Shown: piece by piece, positions 1 to 9,051 of the stretch
Layout: the number at the start of each line of letters is the position of its first letter
Numbering within the stretch: position 1 is the first letter of the stretch
Origin: a virus
Virus record (IMG/VR): IMGVR_UViG_3300025030_000038
Location: 124,001 to 188,000 of that record
Length of the DNA: 64,000 nucleotides
Direction: 5' to 3' (one strand)
Program-made: the position numbers and the translations under genes
Notes under the pieces: model-generated
Seen by the model: only the letters and a program-made list of their open reading frames with translations
Told to the model about the DNA's origin: nothing
The model's database searches: none

Positions 1-1
1 C

Positions 2-100
2 ACGGCATTTCTGCTGCTTATTCTATATGAGCTGGTGGTTGGGCTGGTTAACCCACGGATCTGCCAACACTGCTATGAAAAGGAAGACGCTGATGAGTAA
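2..100 (+). CDS. C-terminal end of a small membrane protein (5' truncated)
   Basis: An open frame runs in from the window edge and stops at TAA 98-100. The visible 32 residues begin with a hydrophobic stretch (TAFLLLILYELVVGLV) and end with a CxxC pair (ICQHC) and an acidic tail. The next gene starts inside its last codons (ATGAGTAA), the coupling style used throughout the window. A membrane peptide with a cytoplasmic tail is likely; the function is unknown. Confidence 0.5.
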   Translation, partial: TAFLLLILYELVVGLVNPRICQHCYEKEDADE

Positions 101-272
101 CCACTCGAAACGACACTCCATTTTCTGGGAGGAGCTGCTTATTGCTGCCATCCCGGCTATCTTGAGTCCCTTGGTCCACCATGTTGGGGAAGTGATCCGC
201 GATTACATCTCGGACAGGCGGGAATCAAAGGAACCCCAGGAACCTACCGATAAACGTGAAGGCAAGCCGTAG
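93..272 (+). CDS. small protein with amphipathic/membrane segment
   Basis: 59 aa. ATG 93 overlaps the upstream stop codon, so I prefer it to the upstream in-frame ATG at 27, which would bury the upstream gene. Residues about 12-25 are hydrophobic (ELLIAAIPAILSPLV) and the tail is highly charged (DRRESKEPQEPTDKREGK). It resembles many phage single-span peptides. Function unknown. Confidence 0.5.
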   Translation: MSNHSKRHSIFWEELLIAAIPAILSPLVHHVGEVIRDYISDRRESKEPQEPTDKREGKP

Positions 273-495
273 GGATTGCACTTGGGTTGCCTTGCCGTAG
301 GGCTTCCCTGGCATTTTCGCAGAGTGCCCTGGTTCGGCCGCATATCTCGATGGGAGCGCCGTTCGTAGCCGTCGAGGAGGTGCAGTGCCACCACCAGTGG
401 GCATGTGGCCGCAATACATTTTGAGTGGTCGCCAAGGTGTCCCCTGAGCGTAATAGGGACGTGGCCAGCAAGGTAGCAACCAGGAACTTTCGCAT
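244..495 (-). CDS. small secreted protein on the minus strand
   Basis: 83 aa, one of only two minus-strand genes I accept. A strong Shine-Dalgarno (GGAGGT, 5 nt before the ATG) supports the start. The N terminus is a typical signal peptide (MRKFLVATLLATSLL, then a small-residue region ending in LA). The mature part is short, carries three Trp in a row and three Cys before a final Cys-containing tail (WWWHC, EICGRTRALCENA), suggesting a disulphide-bonded periplasmic peptide. It converges on the gene ending at 272, overlapping it by 29 bp. Function unknown. Confidence 0.55.
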   Translation of the reverse strand: MRKFLVATLLATSLLRSGDTLATTQNVLRPHAHWWWHCTSSTATNGAPIEICGRTRALCENAREALRQGNPSAIPTACLHVYR

Positions 496-577
496 GACGG
501 ACCTCCAGGAGAGTGATTCCCATAGCCAGTGCACCGCAACCGTGACCCCCCCTGCCCACGAGGTTCCCTTCTCGTTC

Positions 578-805
578 ATGGGTCGGGGGTGGGTGGCGCT
601 TTTGTGGTGGTGTGACGTGGACCGGGTGTGGGACACCGTGGTCTATGAGGTCCGTCGAAGCCCCAAGGAAGGCCGGGAGCCCGTCATGGAGTGGGTGGCC
701 TCCGGGGTTAGCTGGAACAGGTTTGTCCCAGTACAGTGGCAGTCTGGCAAATGTGAGAGGGCATTCATCAACAAGATCAGCACTGAAACGAAGAGTTTCA
801 AGTAA
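578..805 (+). CDS. hypothetical protein
   Basis: 75 aa from ATG 578. The frame is open further upstream, with an ATG at 494 that would face the minus-strand start at 495. Codon use matches neighbouring plus-strand genes and the sequence is protein-like (YEVRRSPKEGREPVMEWVAS). The RBS is weak. If 578 is right, 496-577 is a short divergent promoter region. No family recognised. Confidence 0.4.
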   Translation: MGRGWVALLWWCDVDRVWDTVVYEVRRSPKEGREPVMEWVASGVSWNRFVPVQWQSGKCERAFINKISTETKSFK

Positions 806-817
806 GCGCAAGTCCAA

Positions 818-1126
818 GTGCTACAGCTGAGAGCTCACTTCAATGGCTCCAAGTGGAGCGTCCAGGCATACGACCTGACGGTGGCCCCAGGGTCAGGCTG
901 GTACGAAGTGGCTGCCCTCACGAATGAGGAGGATGCTAGGTGGCTCAAAGCTACTCTCATACTACACAAGGTGGACCCAATCGATGCCAGGGCTCATATT
1001 GGATTTGCCCTGACTCAACTGGAGTCCCAGTCCATTGCTGATGGATTCCATTCTGGATTTGCGGCTGGCGTCAAGGCGGAAAAGAAACGCCTTCAAGATT
1101 CCCTGAAGGGTGTAAAAGGGCCATGA
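818..1126 (+). CDS. hypothetical protein
   Basis: 102 aa, GTG start with no clear Shine-Dalgarno. It lies in the same frame as the preceding gene, separated by one stop codon (TAA 803-805). The stop overlaps the next ATG (ATGA), which supports the frame. The N-terminal half looks beta-rich (KWSVQAYDLTVAPGSGWYEV); the C-terminal half is helical and charged. Not recognised. Confidence 0.55.
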   Translation: MLQLRAHFNGSKWSVQAYDLTVAPGSGWYEVAALTNEEDARWLKATLILHKVDPIDARAHIGFALTQLESQSIADGFHSGFAAGVKAEKKRLQDSLKGVKGP

Positions 1127-1500
1127 CAAGTCAGCGCAAGTTGGAGATGATCGCCGCAGGCAAGGAGATGGATGACCAGCATGCCCAGAAGCTTCGGGCC
1201 ATTGTGACGGAGCTGGACCCCATGGGACTCCGTGCAATGGGTGCCCCTGAGGGGGAATATAGCCATGAGATCATGATGCTTGCAGGTTCTGAGTACCGTA
1301 TTCGTTCGGCACTCACGGCGGCCCGATGTCTATGGGAGATATTTGAGTACACCTTTAGTGGTGTCCACAAGCACCATCCCGGCTATTATGCAGCTGCGGG
1401 TCGACAGGTCTATCAGGCGTTTCGGGATTACGATGATGCCCTGGCCAAGCTCATTGGCATGCCAACCCATGAACTTCGGCGGATCGCCAAGAGGATTTGA
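1123..1500 (+). CDS. hypothetical protein, DUF1871-like motif
   Basis: 125 aa, coupled to its neighbours by ATGA at the start and TGATG at the end. The segment LDPMGLRAMGAPEGEYSHEI resembles the DP-x-G-L...GAP-x-x-E-Y motif that I associate with DUF1871-type helical proteins; this is a weak recollection. The rest is predicted helical. Function unknown. Confidence 0.65.
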   Translation: MTSQRKLEMIAAGKEMDDQHAQKLRAIVTELDPMGLRAMGAPEGEYSHEIMMLAGSEYRIRSALTAARCLWEIFEYTFSGVHKHHPGYYAAAGRQVYQAFRDYDDALAKLIGMPTHELRRIAKRI

Positions 1501-2333
1501 TGTCCCCTCCCATGCCTCCAGTCATTTTGTTCCGTCCTGGTTGTGTAGGGGAATCCGAAGGGGAGGAAGAGGCAGCCAACCGATACTTCAAGGTAGTTAC
1601 CAGACGATCCCAGGTGCCTCATAAGGCTACCGTGGTTGGGCGCTATTCAGTCCTCCCCTTCTACAAGGAACTGGAGGAGGATCTGAGAGACGCTGGCTCC
1701 ACCCTTATCAACAGCCACCGGGAGCACAGGTTCGTGGCGGACCTACAGAACTACGTGGGTATCCTGGATGAGTTGACCCCTAAGACGTGGACCCAACTAT
1801 CAGATGTTCCTGACTCTGGGGGCCCGTTTGTAGTCAAGGGGGAAACCAATTCCAGAAAAGACAAATGGTCTACCCATTGTTTCGCGCGCAACAAGACCGA
1901 AGCCATTGAGGTGGCCCAAGTGCTCATGGCGGATGGGCTCATTGGGCAACAGCAGATATACGTCCGTCAATTCGTAGAGCTTGAGACGTTTCTGGTGGAC
2001 CCCATCAACAAGCAACCCATCACCCGAGAGTTCCGGTTCTTCTTCCTGCGGGGGAAGCCCCTTGTAGGTGGCTACTACTGGTCCAACTATCTGGAGGACC
2101 TGAACGCGGTGGGTATTGACCCCAAGGCATCGGAGGTCCCCCAGGAGTTCCTGCTTCAGGTAGGGAACCGGGTCAAGGACCATGTAACGTTTGTGGTGGT
2201 GGATGTGGCCAAGACCATGGATGGTCGGTGGATTGTGATTGAGTTGAACGATGGCCAGATGAGTGGGCTGTCGTGTATTCCCCCTGAAGACCTGTACCGG
2301 GCAATGGCCCTGAATCTTACCGAGGAGAAGTAG
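1500..2333 (+). CDS. ATP-grasp (R2K-type) domain protein
   Basis: 277 aa, ATG 1500 overlapping the previous stop. It fits the R2K-type ATP-grasp fold found in phages and conflict systems: nucleotide-binding strand with Lys (PFVVKGETNSRKDKWST, about 118-134), a TREFRFFFLRGK strand near residue 180, and an acidic metal-binding strand with Glu/Asn (WIVIELNDGQMSGL, about 250-263). Such enzymes ligate an amine to an acyl-phosphate; the substrate here is unknown. A second family member lies at 9880-10770. Confidence 0.7.
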   Translation: MSPPMPPVILFRPGCVGESEGEEEAANRYFKVVTRRSQVPHKATVVGRYSVLPFYKELEEDLRDAGSTLINSHREHRFVADLQNYVGILDELTPKTWTQLSDVPDSGGPFVVKGETNSRKDKWSTHCFARNKTEAIEVAQVLMADGLIGQQQIYVRQFVELETFLVDPINKQPITREFRFFFLRGKPLVGGYYWSNYLEDLNAVGIDPKASEVPQEFLLQVGNRVKDHVTFVVVDVAKTMDGRWIVIELNDGQMSGLSCIPPEDLYRAMALNLTEEK

Positions 2334-2336
2334 ACC

Positions 2337-3056
2337 ATGAAGCCACTGTTTGGATGGTTTGGAAATAACGATGAGCAAGAGGCCCAGACCTTGAAGCTCG
2401 AACGCGAACGGAACTCCCTCTACCAGGAGAACCAGAACCTGAAGAACAGCCTTCAAGCGGTTACCGCCGAAAGAGACATGCTACAGGAGGCCCTGACCAA
2501 CAATGCGGGTACCTGCTACGCTGTCCTTCACAGGAAGATTGCGTGGCAGCGTCGGGTCCTCCGGGACCTAACGGACCTCCACAACTGGTCTCAGTCGGGG
2601 TTTCGGATGTTTGACCTCATCCTCAGGCTTCAAAACACCCTGAAACGTTTGGATGGAATGCTGGACCAGTCCCAACAGGGCACCCCAGTCAAGCCCCCTG
2701 TGGCCAAGGCCCCAACGGCAGCAAGTATCGCGGAACCCTTCCTCCCCTTCCTCCCAGGAATCCCCACCATGGATGACCTGACGCGGGCAGCCAAGGCGTC
2801 TGTGTCTCCGCCAGTCATGGTGCGAGCATCCATCAAGCTCGATAAGAACATGTACTCAGAGGTTCTTCCGCATCCGGTGACCATGACGGGGAGACAGCTT
2901 CTGACCCTCGCCAACAAGACCCCTGAGACCCACAAGCTCATTCAGCAACTGCCCAATGGGACCAGGAACATTGAGGCGGATGACACGGTGGAGTTACAGG
3001 GCAACTTCGGGGTGGCCCGGTTCAAAACACTGCCCCGTAGTCAGACCGGGGGGTGA
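2337..3056 (+). CDS. coiled-coil hypothetical protein
   Basis: 239 aa. Residues 12-60 form a clear heptad coiled coil (LERERNSLYQENQNLKNSL). A Pro/Ala-rich linker (about 118-155) follows, then a beta-like C-terminal domain ending LQGNFGVARFKTLPR. It starts 3 nt after the ATP-grasp stop. Possibly a scaffold or oligomerisation protein. Not recognised. Confidence 0.65.
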   Translation: MKPLFGWFGNNDEQEAQTLKLERERNSLYQENQNLKNSLQAVTAERDMLQEALTNNAGTCYAVLHRKIAWQRRVLRDLTDLHNWSQSGFRMFDLILRLQNTLKRLDGMLDQSQQGTPVKPPVAKAPTAASIAEPFLPFLPGIPTMDDLTRAAKASVSPPVMVRASIKLDKNMYSEVLPHPVTMTGRQLLTLANKTPETHKLIQQLPNGTRNIEADDTVELQGNFGVARFKTLPRSQTGG

Positions 3057-3059
3057 CCC

Positions 3060-3569
3060 TTGGCCAACAACCATCCTGGCTACTTCCTGGTAGCTGCAAC
3101 GGGTCATAGGCCGGAAAAAATCGGTGGGTACAGCCTAGAGGTTGCTCTCCGCCTTCGGAGATTTGCCACCCAATGCCTCCGACAGATCCCCGAGACCACC
3201 CACGTCATTAGTGGAATGGCCTTGGGGTGGGACCAAGCCATAGCGGAAGCCGCTCTTGACCTGGGTCTCCCCCTCATCGCAGCCGTACCTTTCTTGGGCC
3301 AGGAATCAATGTGGCCCGCGCAATCGCAGGTCCACTATCACGAATTGCTTGCAAAGGCTACCAGGATCGTGTATGTGTCGGAGCCCGGGTATGGGGCAGA
3401 GAAGCTCCAAAAGCGTAACGTCTGGATGGCCGACCGGTGTGATACCATGTTGGCCTTGTGGGACGGAACCCGGGGCGGGACATTCAATTGTGTCCGGTAC
3501 ACTGAGCGGGTGGGCAAACCCATCGTGAACGTGTGGGACAAGTTCCAAGAATTCCTGAAGGCGGCGTGA
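3060..3569 (+). CDS. SLOG-superfamily nucleotide-binding protein (YpsA/DUF1273-like)
   Basis: 169 aa, probable TTG start (no ATG before residue 54; G-rich RBS overlapping the previous stop). It contains the hallmarks of the YpsA/DUF1273 branch of SLOG Rossmann proteins: ATGHRP at the N terminus, the glycine loop ISGMALGWDQAIAEAAL, FLGQESMWP and the RNVWMADRCDTMLALWDG..GGT motif. SLOG domains bind nucleotide-derived ligands such as NAD or ADP-ribose derivatives, either as sensors or as nucleosidases. In a phage it could be a nucleotide sensor or a sponge against NAD-based defence; that role is inference. Confidence 0.8.
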   Translation: MANNHPGYFLVAATGHRPEKIGGYSLEVALRLRRFATQCLRQIPETTHVISGMALGWDQAIAEAALDLGLPLIAAVPFLGQESMWPAQSQVHYHELLAKATRIVYVSEPGYGAEKLQKRNVWMADRCDTMLALWDGTRGGTFNCVRYTERVGKPIVNVWDKFQEFLKAA

Positions 3570-3572
3570 CCC

Positions 3573-3899
3573 ATGGCAGGCGAGATTGACAAGAGAATAC
3601 AGGAACTGGACCTCTCTGGCTCCCCTACAGCAACCCACACCCCAGCGGGAAGGTTTCTGTACTCCATAGGGGACATTGATGTCTACTCCAAGACAGACAC
3701 CGACCCCCCTTATGTCATTGCCCCTGTAGATGATCCGTGTGCCGTGGAAGCAGCCCTTCCCAAAGGATGGACCATTGGTAATGGTTGGTGGGCATCGGAC
3801 CCAAGCCAGAAGCAACCAGATGGTCGATGGCTTCTCTACTTTGGCACAATTCGCGACTACCTTGCTGGCCCACAGGGATGGAAACTCACCAATGGTTGA
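3573..3899 (+). CDS. hypothetical protein
   Basis: 108 aa, ATG 3 nt after the SLOG stop. Contains beta-rich text (GRFLYSIGDIDVYSKTDTD) and ends by overlapping the next ATG by 8 nt. No family recognised. Its tight spacing suggests co-translation with the SLOG gene. Confidence 0.6.
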   Translation: MAGEIDKRIQELDLSGSPTATHTPAGRFLYSIGDIDVYSKTDTDPPYVIAPVDDPCAVEAALPKGWTIGNGWWASDPSQKQPDGRWLLYFGTIRDYLAGPQGWKLTNG

Positions 3900-4335
3900 C
3901 CACAACTACAAGTCCCTCTATGCATACCAGGACAAGGGCCACTGGGACCGTTGGATGCCCCTGGCAGAATGGCTCCAACGGAACAAGGTGGCTTGGATGC
4001 CAGACATGGAGCCCCTGGAGGGGTTTCTTCGTGAGCTACTGACCCCCCGCACCGCATATGCCCTGGCGGGTTTGATCCACCAACAGTGGCGTCAGGCTGT
4101 TCAAGAGGGAAGGCTTCAAGGGGACCCCGCCTTGCCCGATCTGGCGTGTTTTGAGCACCAGATAGGAGAGATATGTTTGGGGGTTGTTGGTGTTGGTGGG
4201 GAGGATGCCCCGGAGCCCACCCCTGAATGGGATAACACCACTACGGCCCCATGGGCAGAAGAGAAGTTCAGTAACCACGAGGACCCTTGCGTGCGTGAAC
4301 TGTGGGATGAATTCAAGAAGCTCCGGGACCGGTGA
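3892..4335 (+). CDS. hypothetical protein
   Basis: 147 aa. ATG 3892 overlaps the previous stop; the frame is open upstream, but starting earlier would engulf the previous gene. Trp-rich and acidic (WDRWMPLAEWLQRNKVAWMP), with residues 36-68 similar to the generic helical domain phages place in nucleotide-metabolism neighbourhoods. The stop overlaps the GTG of the giant gene. Function unknown. Confidence 0.6.
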   Translation: MVDHNYKSLYAYQDKGHWDRWMPLAEWLQRNKVAWMPDMEPLEGFLRELLTPRTAYALAGLIHQQWRQAVQEGRLQGDPALPDLACFEHQIGEICLGVVGVGGEDAPEPTPEWDNTTTAPWAEEKFSNHEDPCVRELWDEFKKLRDR

Positions 4336-7300
4336 GTCTCGATGATATCACATGTTCCGTATGTGGGGCGGTTAGTGGGGTAGATATGCCCCCTGGCTGT
4401 GCCCATTTTGGACAGGTCAAAACCTTCTCATTTGATGGGCACCCCGCAGACCCAGAGCACAAGATAGGTCAACCTTGGGTCCCCCTACAGACCCCACAGA
4501 CAATGCCCCCCCAAGGGCTCATCATGGAGAAATCCAGGACCAGTGAGTACCGGACCCTACCCAAACTCCCGGGGGAACAGTTCGTTTGGAATGCCCAAGT
4601 GGAAACAGGGAAGTGGCCCGGTGAGTTCATCCTCACGTCTGGGGCTAGGTCCACAGTGTTACATATGACAGATTTGGCCAAGGCCCTGGTGCCAGTAGAG
4701 TCGATGCCCGCTGGGGCAAAGGACTTCGTCGCGGAACTCCCATGGCATCCGCTCTCTGACGATGACACCCAGGTTGGAGACCCAGATCTGTCTCTTGCAA
4801 AGGCCAAGGTTACCAAGCCTGAATCCCGGGTGGTGTCCTCCGTATCAGACTACAAGAAAAAAGTCGACCTGTTGGAAAAAGAAGATGCCAAAGGCATACC
4901 GTCTAAAGTCACAGACTTCATTGGGATGTCTGTACAGTGGTTTGGATGGTCTGGGACTGTCACGGCTGCCAGACCCTACCCGGGACATACTGGGGGCCCT
5001 TTTGTATTGGATGTTGATTGGAAGTCCCTGGATACTGGGGCGAAGATCTACGACGCCGCGACAGCCCATTCCCCAAAATCCACGTGGTTGGATTCCGACT
5101 TGTTGCCTTTCCTGGGGCCAGTGAAGGAAGGGGCTGTTCAGTCCAGTCTAATTGGACGGCGGGTGTCGTTTGCTACCATTCAGGGTACTGTGACTGGTTA
5201 TGCCCGTAATAGCAAATCACGCTACCGAATTTGTTGGGACACCTACAATACCTCTGACTCCCTTTGGACGGAAGCGGAAATCCTACCTTATCTGGTGGGC
5301 CCCAAGAAAGAAGACACACCCATGTCTGATACGCTCGTAACTGATAGCACCACCACCTTTACAATAGGAAGTACCGCTATTTCCAATGGTTATACCCTTC
5401 TGGGCATGGAGCCGAAGAAACCCTATCTTTGGGAAGCTAGCATCAGCAAAGACTACGTCCCTGCCCTCCAGCGGTACATCCACCTTCGCGCCAATTACGA
5501 AGCCAGTAATGCAGAGCGGGAGGCACTAGACCGGGCCTTGTGGGACCTCCATGGCATCTCTCCAGAAGTCTATGTCAATAAGCGGATGGCGGCAGCCAGG
5601 GACAAAAACAAGGGGGACAGCCCCAACCAGATTCTCCAGAAGATGGTCGGGGACCCTATTCACATCGATACCATCAAGGGCATGCAGTCTGACTACTTGG
5701 AAGAACTCCATTCTGTGGGCAAGAAGGAACCAGACAAAGAAGCGGATAAGGAACCCACTCAAGCCGAAGTAACGGAAGCCAAGGAAGTTGCGAACCTACG
5801 GCACCAGTACATTCGCGCTATTGCTGCGGACATCAAAAACGGGGAGCATGCTGGCTGTTTTCACGGAGACTTGACCCAATACATTATTGACTATATCGGC
5901 CCACATGAGGGAGGCACATCCCCCCAAGAGGTGCAGCAGGTACTACTCGCGACACCTGGACTCCTGGAGTGGGCAGTGACAAACGGTGTGAAGACACCTA
6001 CCCAGGAAAGCCTTGCTGGGGTACATATAGCCCAATGGTCCCAGACCGAAAACGAGGCGGGTACCGAAACCCAAGTCGTCCTCAAAGGAGATGGAGAGGG
6101 CCAGAGGGAGGTGCTCCATAGGTTGCAGATTTTCTTGGATCCAGGCACGCCGTGGGAGCCTCAGAAGACTCAAAACCACATTGCTCAAACAGCCCGTGAT
6201 ACCCTGGCTGACCACATCCAGCAGCATATGAAGGAGGCGCTCAAGGACATCCAATTCAACTTTACCTACACCCCAGCCGCCCACGAGAAGATTCAAGCAA
6301 CGGTTAATGAGGTACTCCGGAAGAGGCTCCATTACACGGTCCCCAAAGACACGGATACCGTAAAGTCTCTGGCCAAGGAGATCGCCGTAGCCAGTGCCAA
6401 TGGGAGCCTCAAGGGTCAAGTGCAGACAGACAGCAAAACCTATGAGGAGCTCCTTCAAGATTACATTGATGACCCTACTGAACCAGTAACTTGGGCAGTG
6501 TCGCGGACTGATTTGGGAGCTGAACTCAACTCCAGGGTCGAAGGTCTCATCTACAACGAGCGGGTTAAGAAGGCTATAGGGAAGGCATCCTCAATTGCCT
6601 CTACGCATTCAATGGGGGTTGCTGAAACCAAGCCCAATGCTGTGGCCTTCGATACAGTGGAGTCACTGGCCAATGAAGCCTCCAAGTACTTGAGCACCCC
6701 CGTAGAGACTGCCAAGACATTGATCTTGGAGGACATTACAGGCGTCAAGGTAAACCCCAAGTGGGCATTCCTGCCTAAGGATCTATCTGTTCGGCTGGGC
6801 AATTTCCTGGATCTTGCCTGGGCAATCGGGGCCTTGGATGAGGAGATCGTTAAGTGGCGGACAACGCAGGGGTGGGCATCTCCACTTAGAGAGTTTGGAT
6901 ACGGTGCAGCCATACTGGCCAACATCCAAGCCTGCCACCCCACCCCTCTGGATTGGTCCTACTACTTACCTGCTGATCTGAAGACAAAATTGGATCAGTT
7001 CATCACCCTAGAGCGGGACAAGGTTTGGAAGGGTGTCACAAGTTTTCCCAGGGCAGCCTCCCCCATATTCGCCACGGGAGTCATTTTTGACACGGTGGAA
7101 TCTTTGGCCAATGAGATGGTCAAAGCCAAGGGATATGCGTCCCCCTTCTCCGTGGAACTTGCCAAGGATGAGATCCTTGAGAACATCCAGAAAGACAGGG
7201 ACCGAACGGACTGGGGAACCCTTCCTGTAGAGCTTTCCAAGAGGCTCCAAGCCTTCACAGAACGGGAGCACCGGATCATCTCCCTGGCAGCCGCGAGCCG

Positions 7301-8093
7301 TAGGAAGATATCTGACCTACCCTCAACAGTTCCAACTGCCCCGGTTGAGTCATTCGCCCGTACCATACGTGACAATATCCAGAGGGTCATCCCCTCCCAT
7401 ATTGTCTGGTCGGACAACCTCACCCCCGCCCTGAAGACAGAATTGGATCAGTTCATCACCCAGGAGCGGAACAATGTCTGGGGGCCTTACGCGTTCACCG
7501 AATCCCTCACGAGCAGCCCGGAGACGGGTGTAAGTACCAACAAGCCTCCCGAAACAATTGAGCCCCACAACATGCCCACGAACACCGAGAAGAAGATGCC
7601 GACAACCAAGACCCGAAAAGTTGCAAACACGTTCAAGGCCGAGCTTGGAAGCGCCGCTACCAAGACTGCCGCCCGCCAGCTTGCCAAGGCCGTCCGAGAC
7701 CCCCTCCTGGAGTTCTTGGTCCAGAGCCTGGGGGCCGACAAGCGTAAGGCCACGAAGTTCCTGGCTTCTCCCACAGGCCTTGCCATCACCAAGCTGGTGG
7801 TGGGTTCAGGCCTCGGCGCACTCCCCATGTCCAAGTACGAACAGAACGAAGACGAGCTGATCCCTGCCAACCGGCTGGCCCAGGTAGCCTCTGTAATGCG
7901 CGAGGATGGCCTTGCGGACCTTGGGGATGGCGCCATGGACCTTCTGACGGGCCCCCTCTTCAAGAAGGCTGGTAGCCTCCTGGCGACGATCAACACCATG
8001 GCTGACGAGAAGGTCCGGGTGGATGTTGCTGGGGCTGCGGAAGAGGGCGAAGAGGAAGTGGCCGCCGAAGCTGGGGCTCGGGCACACGCTTAA
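4332..8093 (+). CDS. giant modular protein A (SH3-like domains, ESLA modules, shared C-terminal domain)
   Basis: 1253 aa, GTG start overlapping the previous stop; ATG 4386 is an alternative. Order: a CxxC..C zinc-like N terminus; two SH3/Tudor-like units (about 195-265 and 275-330); a long helical middle; four modules opening D-T-V-x-S-L-A or similar (near residues 674, 773, 919, 1003), each closing with a Leu-Pro-x-Asp-Leu then Arg-Leu-x-x-Phe helix; and a C-terminal domain from about 1097 (RQLAKAVRDPLLEFL, FLASPTGLAITKL, ANRLAQVASVMREDGLADLG) with an acidic tail. The C-terminal domain also ends proteins at 10800 and 52496. No enzymatic motif seen. A structural, membrane-proximal or compartment-associated role is possible but unproven. 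Confidence 0.85.
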   Translation: MSLDDITCSVCGAVSGVDMPPGCAHFGQVKTFSFDGHPADPEHKIGQPWVPLQTPQTMPPQGLIMEKSRTSEYRTLPKLPGEQFVWNAQVETGKWPGEFILTSGARSTVLHMTDLAKALVPVESMPAGAKDFVAELPWHPLSDDDTQVGDPDLSLAKAKVTKPESRVVSSVSDYKKKVDLLEKEDAKGIPSKVTDFIGMSVQWFGWSGTVTAARPYPGHTGGPFVLDVDWKSLDTGAKIYDAATAHSPKSTWLDSDLLPFLGPVKEGAVQSSLIGRRVSFATIQGTVTGYARNSKSRYRICWDTYNTSDSLWTEAEILPYLVGPKKEDTPMSDTLVTDSTTTFTIGSTAISNGYTLLGMEPKKPYLWEASISKDYVPALQRYIHLRANYEASNAEREALDRALWDLHGISPEVYVNKRMAAARDKNKGDSPNQILQKMVGDPIHIDTIKGMQSDYLEELHSVGKKEPDKEADKEPTQAEVTEAKEVANLRHQYIRAIAADIKNGEHAGCFHGDLTQYIIDYIGPHEGGTSPQEVQQVLLATPGLLEWAVTNGVKTPTQESLAGVHIAQWSQTENEAGTETQVVLKGDGEGQREVLHRLQIFLDPGTPWEPQKTQNHIAQTARDTLADHIQQHMKEALKDIQFNFTYTPAAHEKIQATVNEVLRKRLHYTVPKDTDTVKSLAKEIAVASANGSLKGQVQTDSKTYEELLQDYIDDPTEPVTWAVSRTDLGAELNSRVEGLIYNERVKKAIGKASSIASTHSMGVAETKPNAVAFDTVESLANEASKYLSTPVETAKTLILEDITGVKVNPKWAFLPKDLSVRLGNFLDLAWAIGALDEEIVKWRTTQGWASPLREFGYGAAILANIQACHPTPLDWSYYLPADLKTKLDQFITLERDKVWKGVTSFPRAASPIFATGVIFDTVESLANEMVKAKGYASPFSVELAKDEILENIQKDRDRTDWGTLPVELSKRLQAFTEREHRIISLAAASRRKISDLPSTVPTAPVESFARTIRDNIQRVIPSHIVWSDNLTPALKTELDQFITQERNNVWGPYAFTESLTSSPETGVSTNKPPETIEPHNMPTNTEKKMPTTKTRKVANTFKAELGSAATKTAARQLAKAVRDPLLEFLVQSLGADKRKATKFLASPTGLAITKLVVGSGLGALPMSKYEQNEDELIPANRLAQVASVMREDGLADLGDGAMDLLTGPLFKKAGSLLATINTMADEKVRVDVAGAAEEGEEEVAAEAGARAHA

Positions 8094-8278
8094 TGGATCA
8101 CTTCACCTCCCACAAGGTCACTCTCATGACCCCCCACCCCACCCGATCTGGAGTCTGGCAACTCAAACTTGCAGATAGCCGGTGGGTCACCTTGGTTGGG
8201 GTCAGCGAGATGCGGGGTCTGGAGCCACCTTCCTTCCAGATCGAGGCCATCGAACTGGACAAGCATGATTGGGAGTGA
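8093..8278 (+). CDS. hypothetical small protein
   Basis: 61 aa. ATG overlaps the last base of the giant gene's stop codon (TAATG). It reads like one beta-sheet unit (VTLMTPHPTRSGVWQLKLAD..WVTLVG). Not recognised; probably co-translated with the giant protein. Confidence 0.5.
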   Translation: MDHFTSHKVTLMTPHPTRSGVWQLKLADSRWVTLVGVSEMRGLEPPSFQIEAIELDKHDWE

Positions 8279-8280
8279 AG

Positions 8281-9051
8281 ATGACTGCTATCCCATTAGT
8301 TGTGAGGGATCTTCCGAATCCTGCGAACTTCGCTTACGCCTGTGGAAAGTGCTCACGGATCTACGACCATAGCAACAGGGACCTTGCGGACTCCTGTTGT
8401 CAGCCCCGCAAATGTGCCTGTGGGGCATTGGCCAAGGAATACCATATGGTGTGTTCCGACTGTGACGCCAAGGCAACGGCTACCAAGAAGGCAGCCGACT
8501 TCGAGCGAGCCACCAAGCAGCGATACTCATCCGAAATGGGCCCCTGGCTGTGCTGGGAGGATGCTGGAGAGGAGGGGTTTTTCTGCAACGTCGAAGACCT
8601 CTATGATTACTGCTTCCGTAAGGGCCTTGAGGTACCCGAGTGGGTGTGGGGGACCACATCACGCACATTGAGGCTGGATGCTGTTTCCATCCTTGAGAGT
8701 GCCTTGGATGAGCACCACGAAGATGCTATTGATCGGGTAGAGGATATCTCTCTACTCCAGACATTATTGGACCTGTGGTGTGACCGGCAGATCATTGAGA
8801 CATTCGATGAGGACCGGAGCCTTGCCATCTTGATCCCGCCAGACCCAGACAACCGGCAGGAATGTGTTCAAACGGATACCTACAAATGCCGTGGGTGCTC
8901 GCACGAATACGAGGTTGATCGTATCCGACTGCATGGGGAGTCTTGGGAAAACAACTATGACCCCAAGAACTGGGTCTTGTGTGCGCAATCCAAATGCTGG
9001 CTGCCCAAATGCCCCAAGTGTGGTAGGACCCAAGCGAAGAGGACTCCATGA
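8281..9051 (+). CDS. zinc-binding hypothetical protein
   Basis: 256 aa. ATG 8281 is chosen over an in-frame ATG at 8269 that would overlap the previous gene. N-terminal CxxC-type knuckles (CGKCSRIYDH, CCQPRKCACG, CSDCDAK; about 20-65) and a C-terminal pair (CRGCSHEYEVD; CPKCGR) flank an acidic helical middle (LESALDEHHEDAIDRVEDI). A metal-stabilised nucleic-acid or protein adaptor is plausible; no enzyme motif is visible. Coupled by ATGA to the next zinc protein. Confidence 0.7.
   Translation: MTAIPLVVRDLPNPANFAYACGKCSRIYDHSNRDLADSCCQPRKCACGALAKEYHMVCSDCDAKATATKKAADFERATKQRYSSEMGPWLCWEDAGEEGFFCNVEDLYDYCFRKGLEVPEWVWGTTSRTLRLDAVSILESALDEHHEDAIDRVEDISLLQTLLDLWCDRQIIETFDEDRSLAILIPPDPDNRQECVQTDTYKCRGCSHEYEVDRIRLHGESWENNYDPKNWVLCAQSKCWLPKCPKCGRTQAKRTP

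Noticed and set aside
203-817. Long minus-strand open frame of 204 codons
   Set aside because: Low-complexity, no RBS, and it conflicts with the better-supported minus-strand signal-peptide gene and plus-strand genes.
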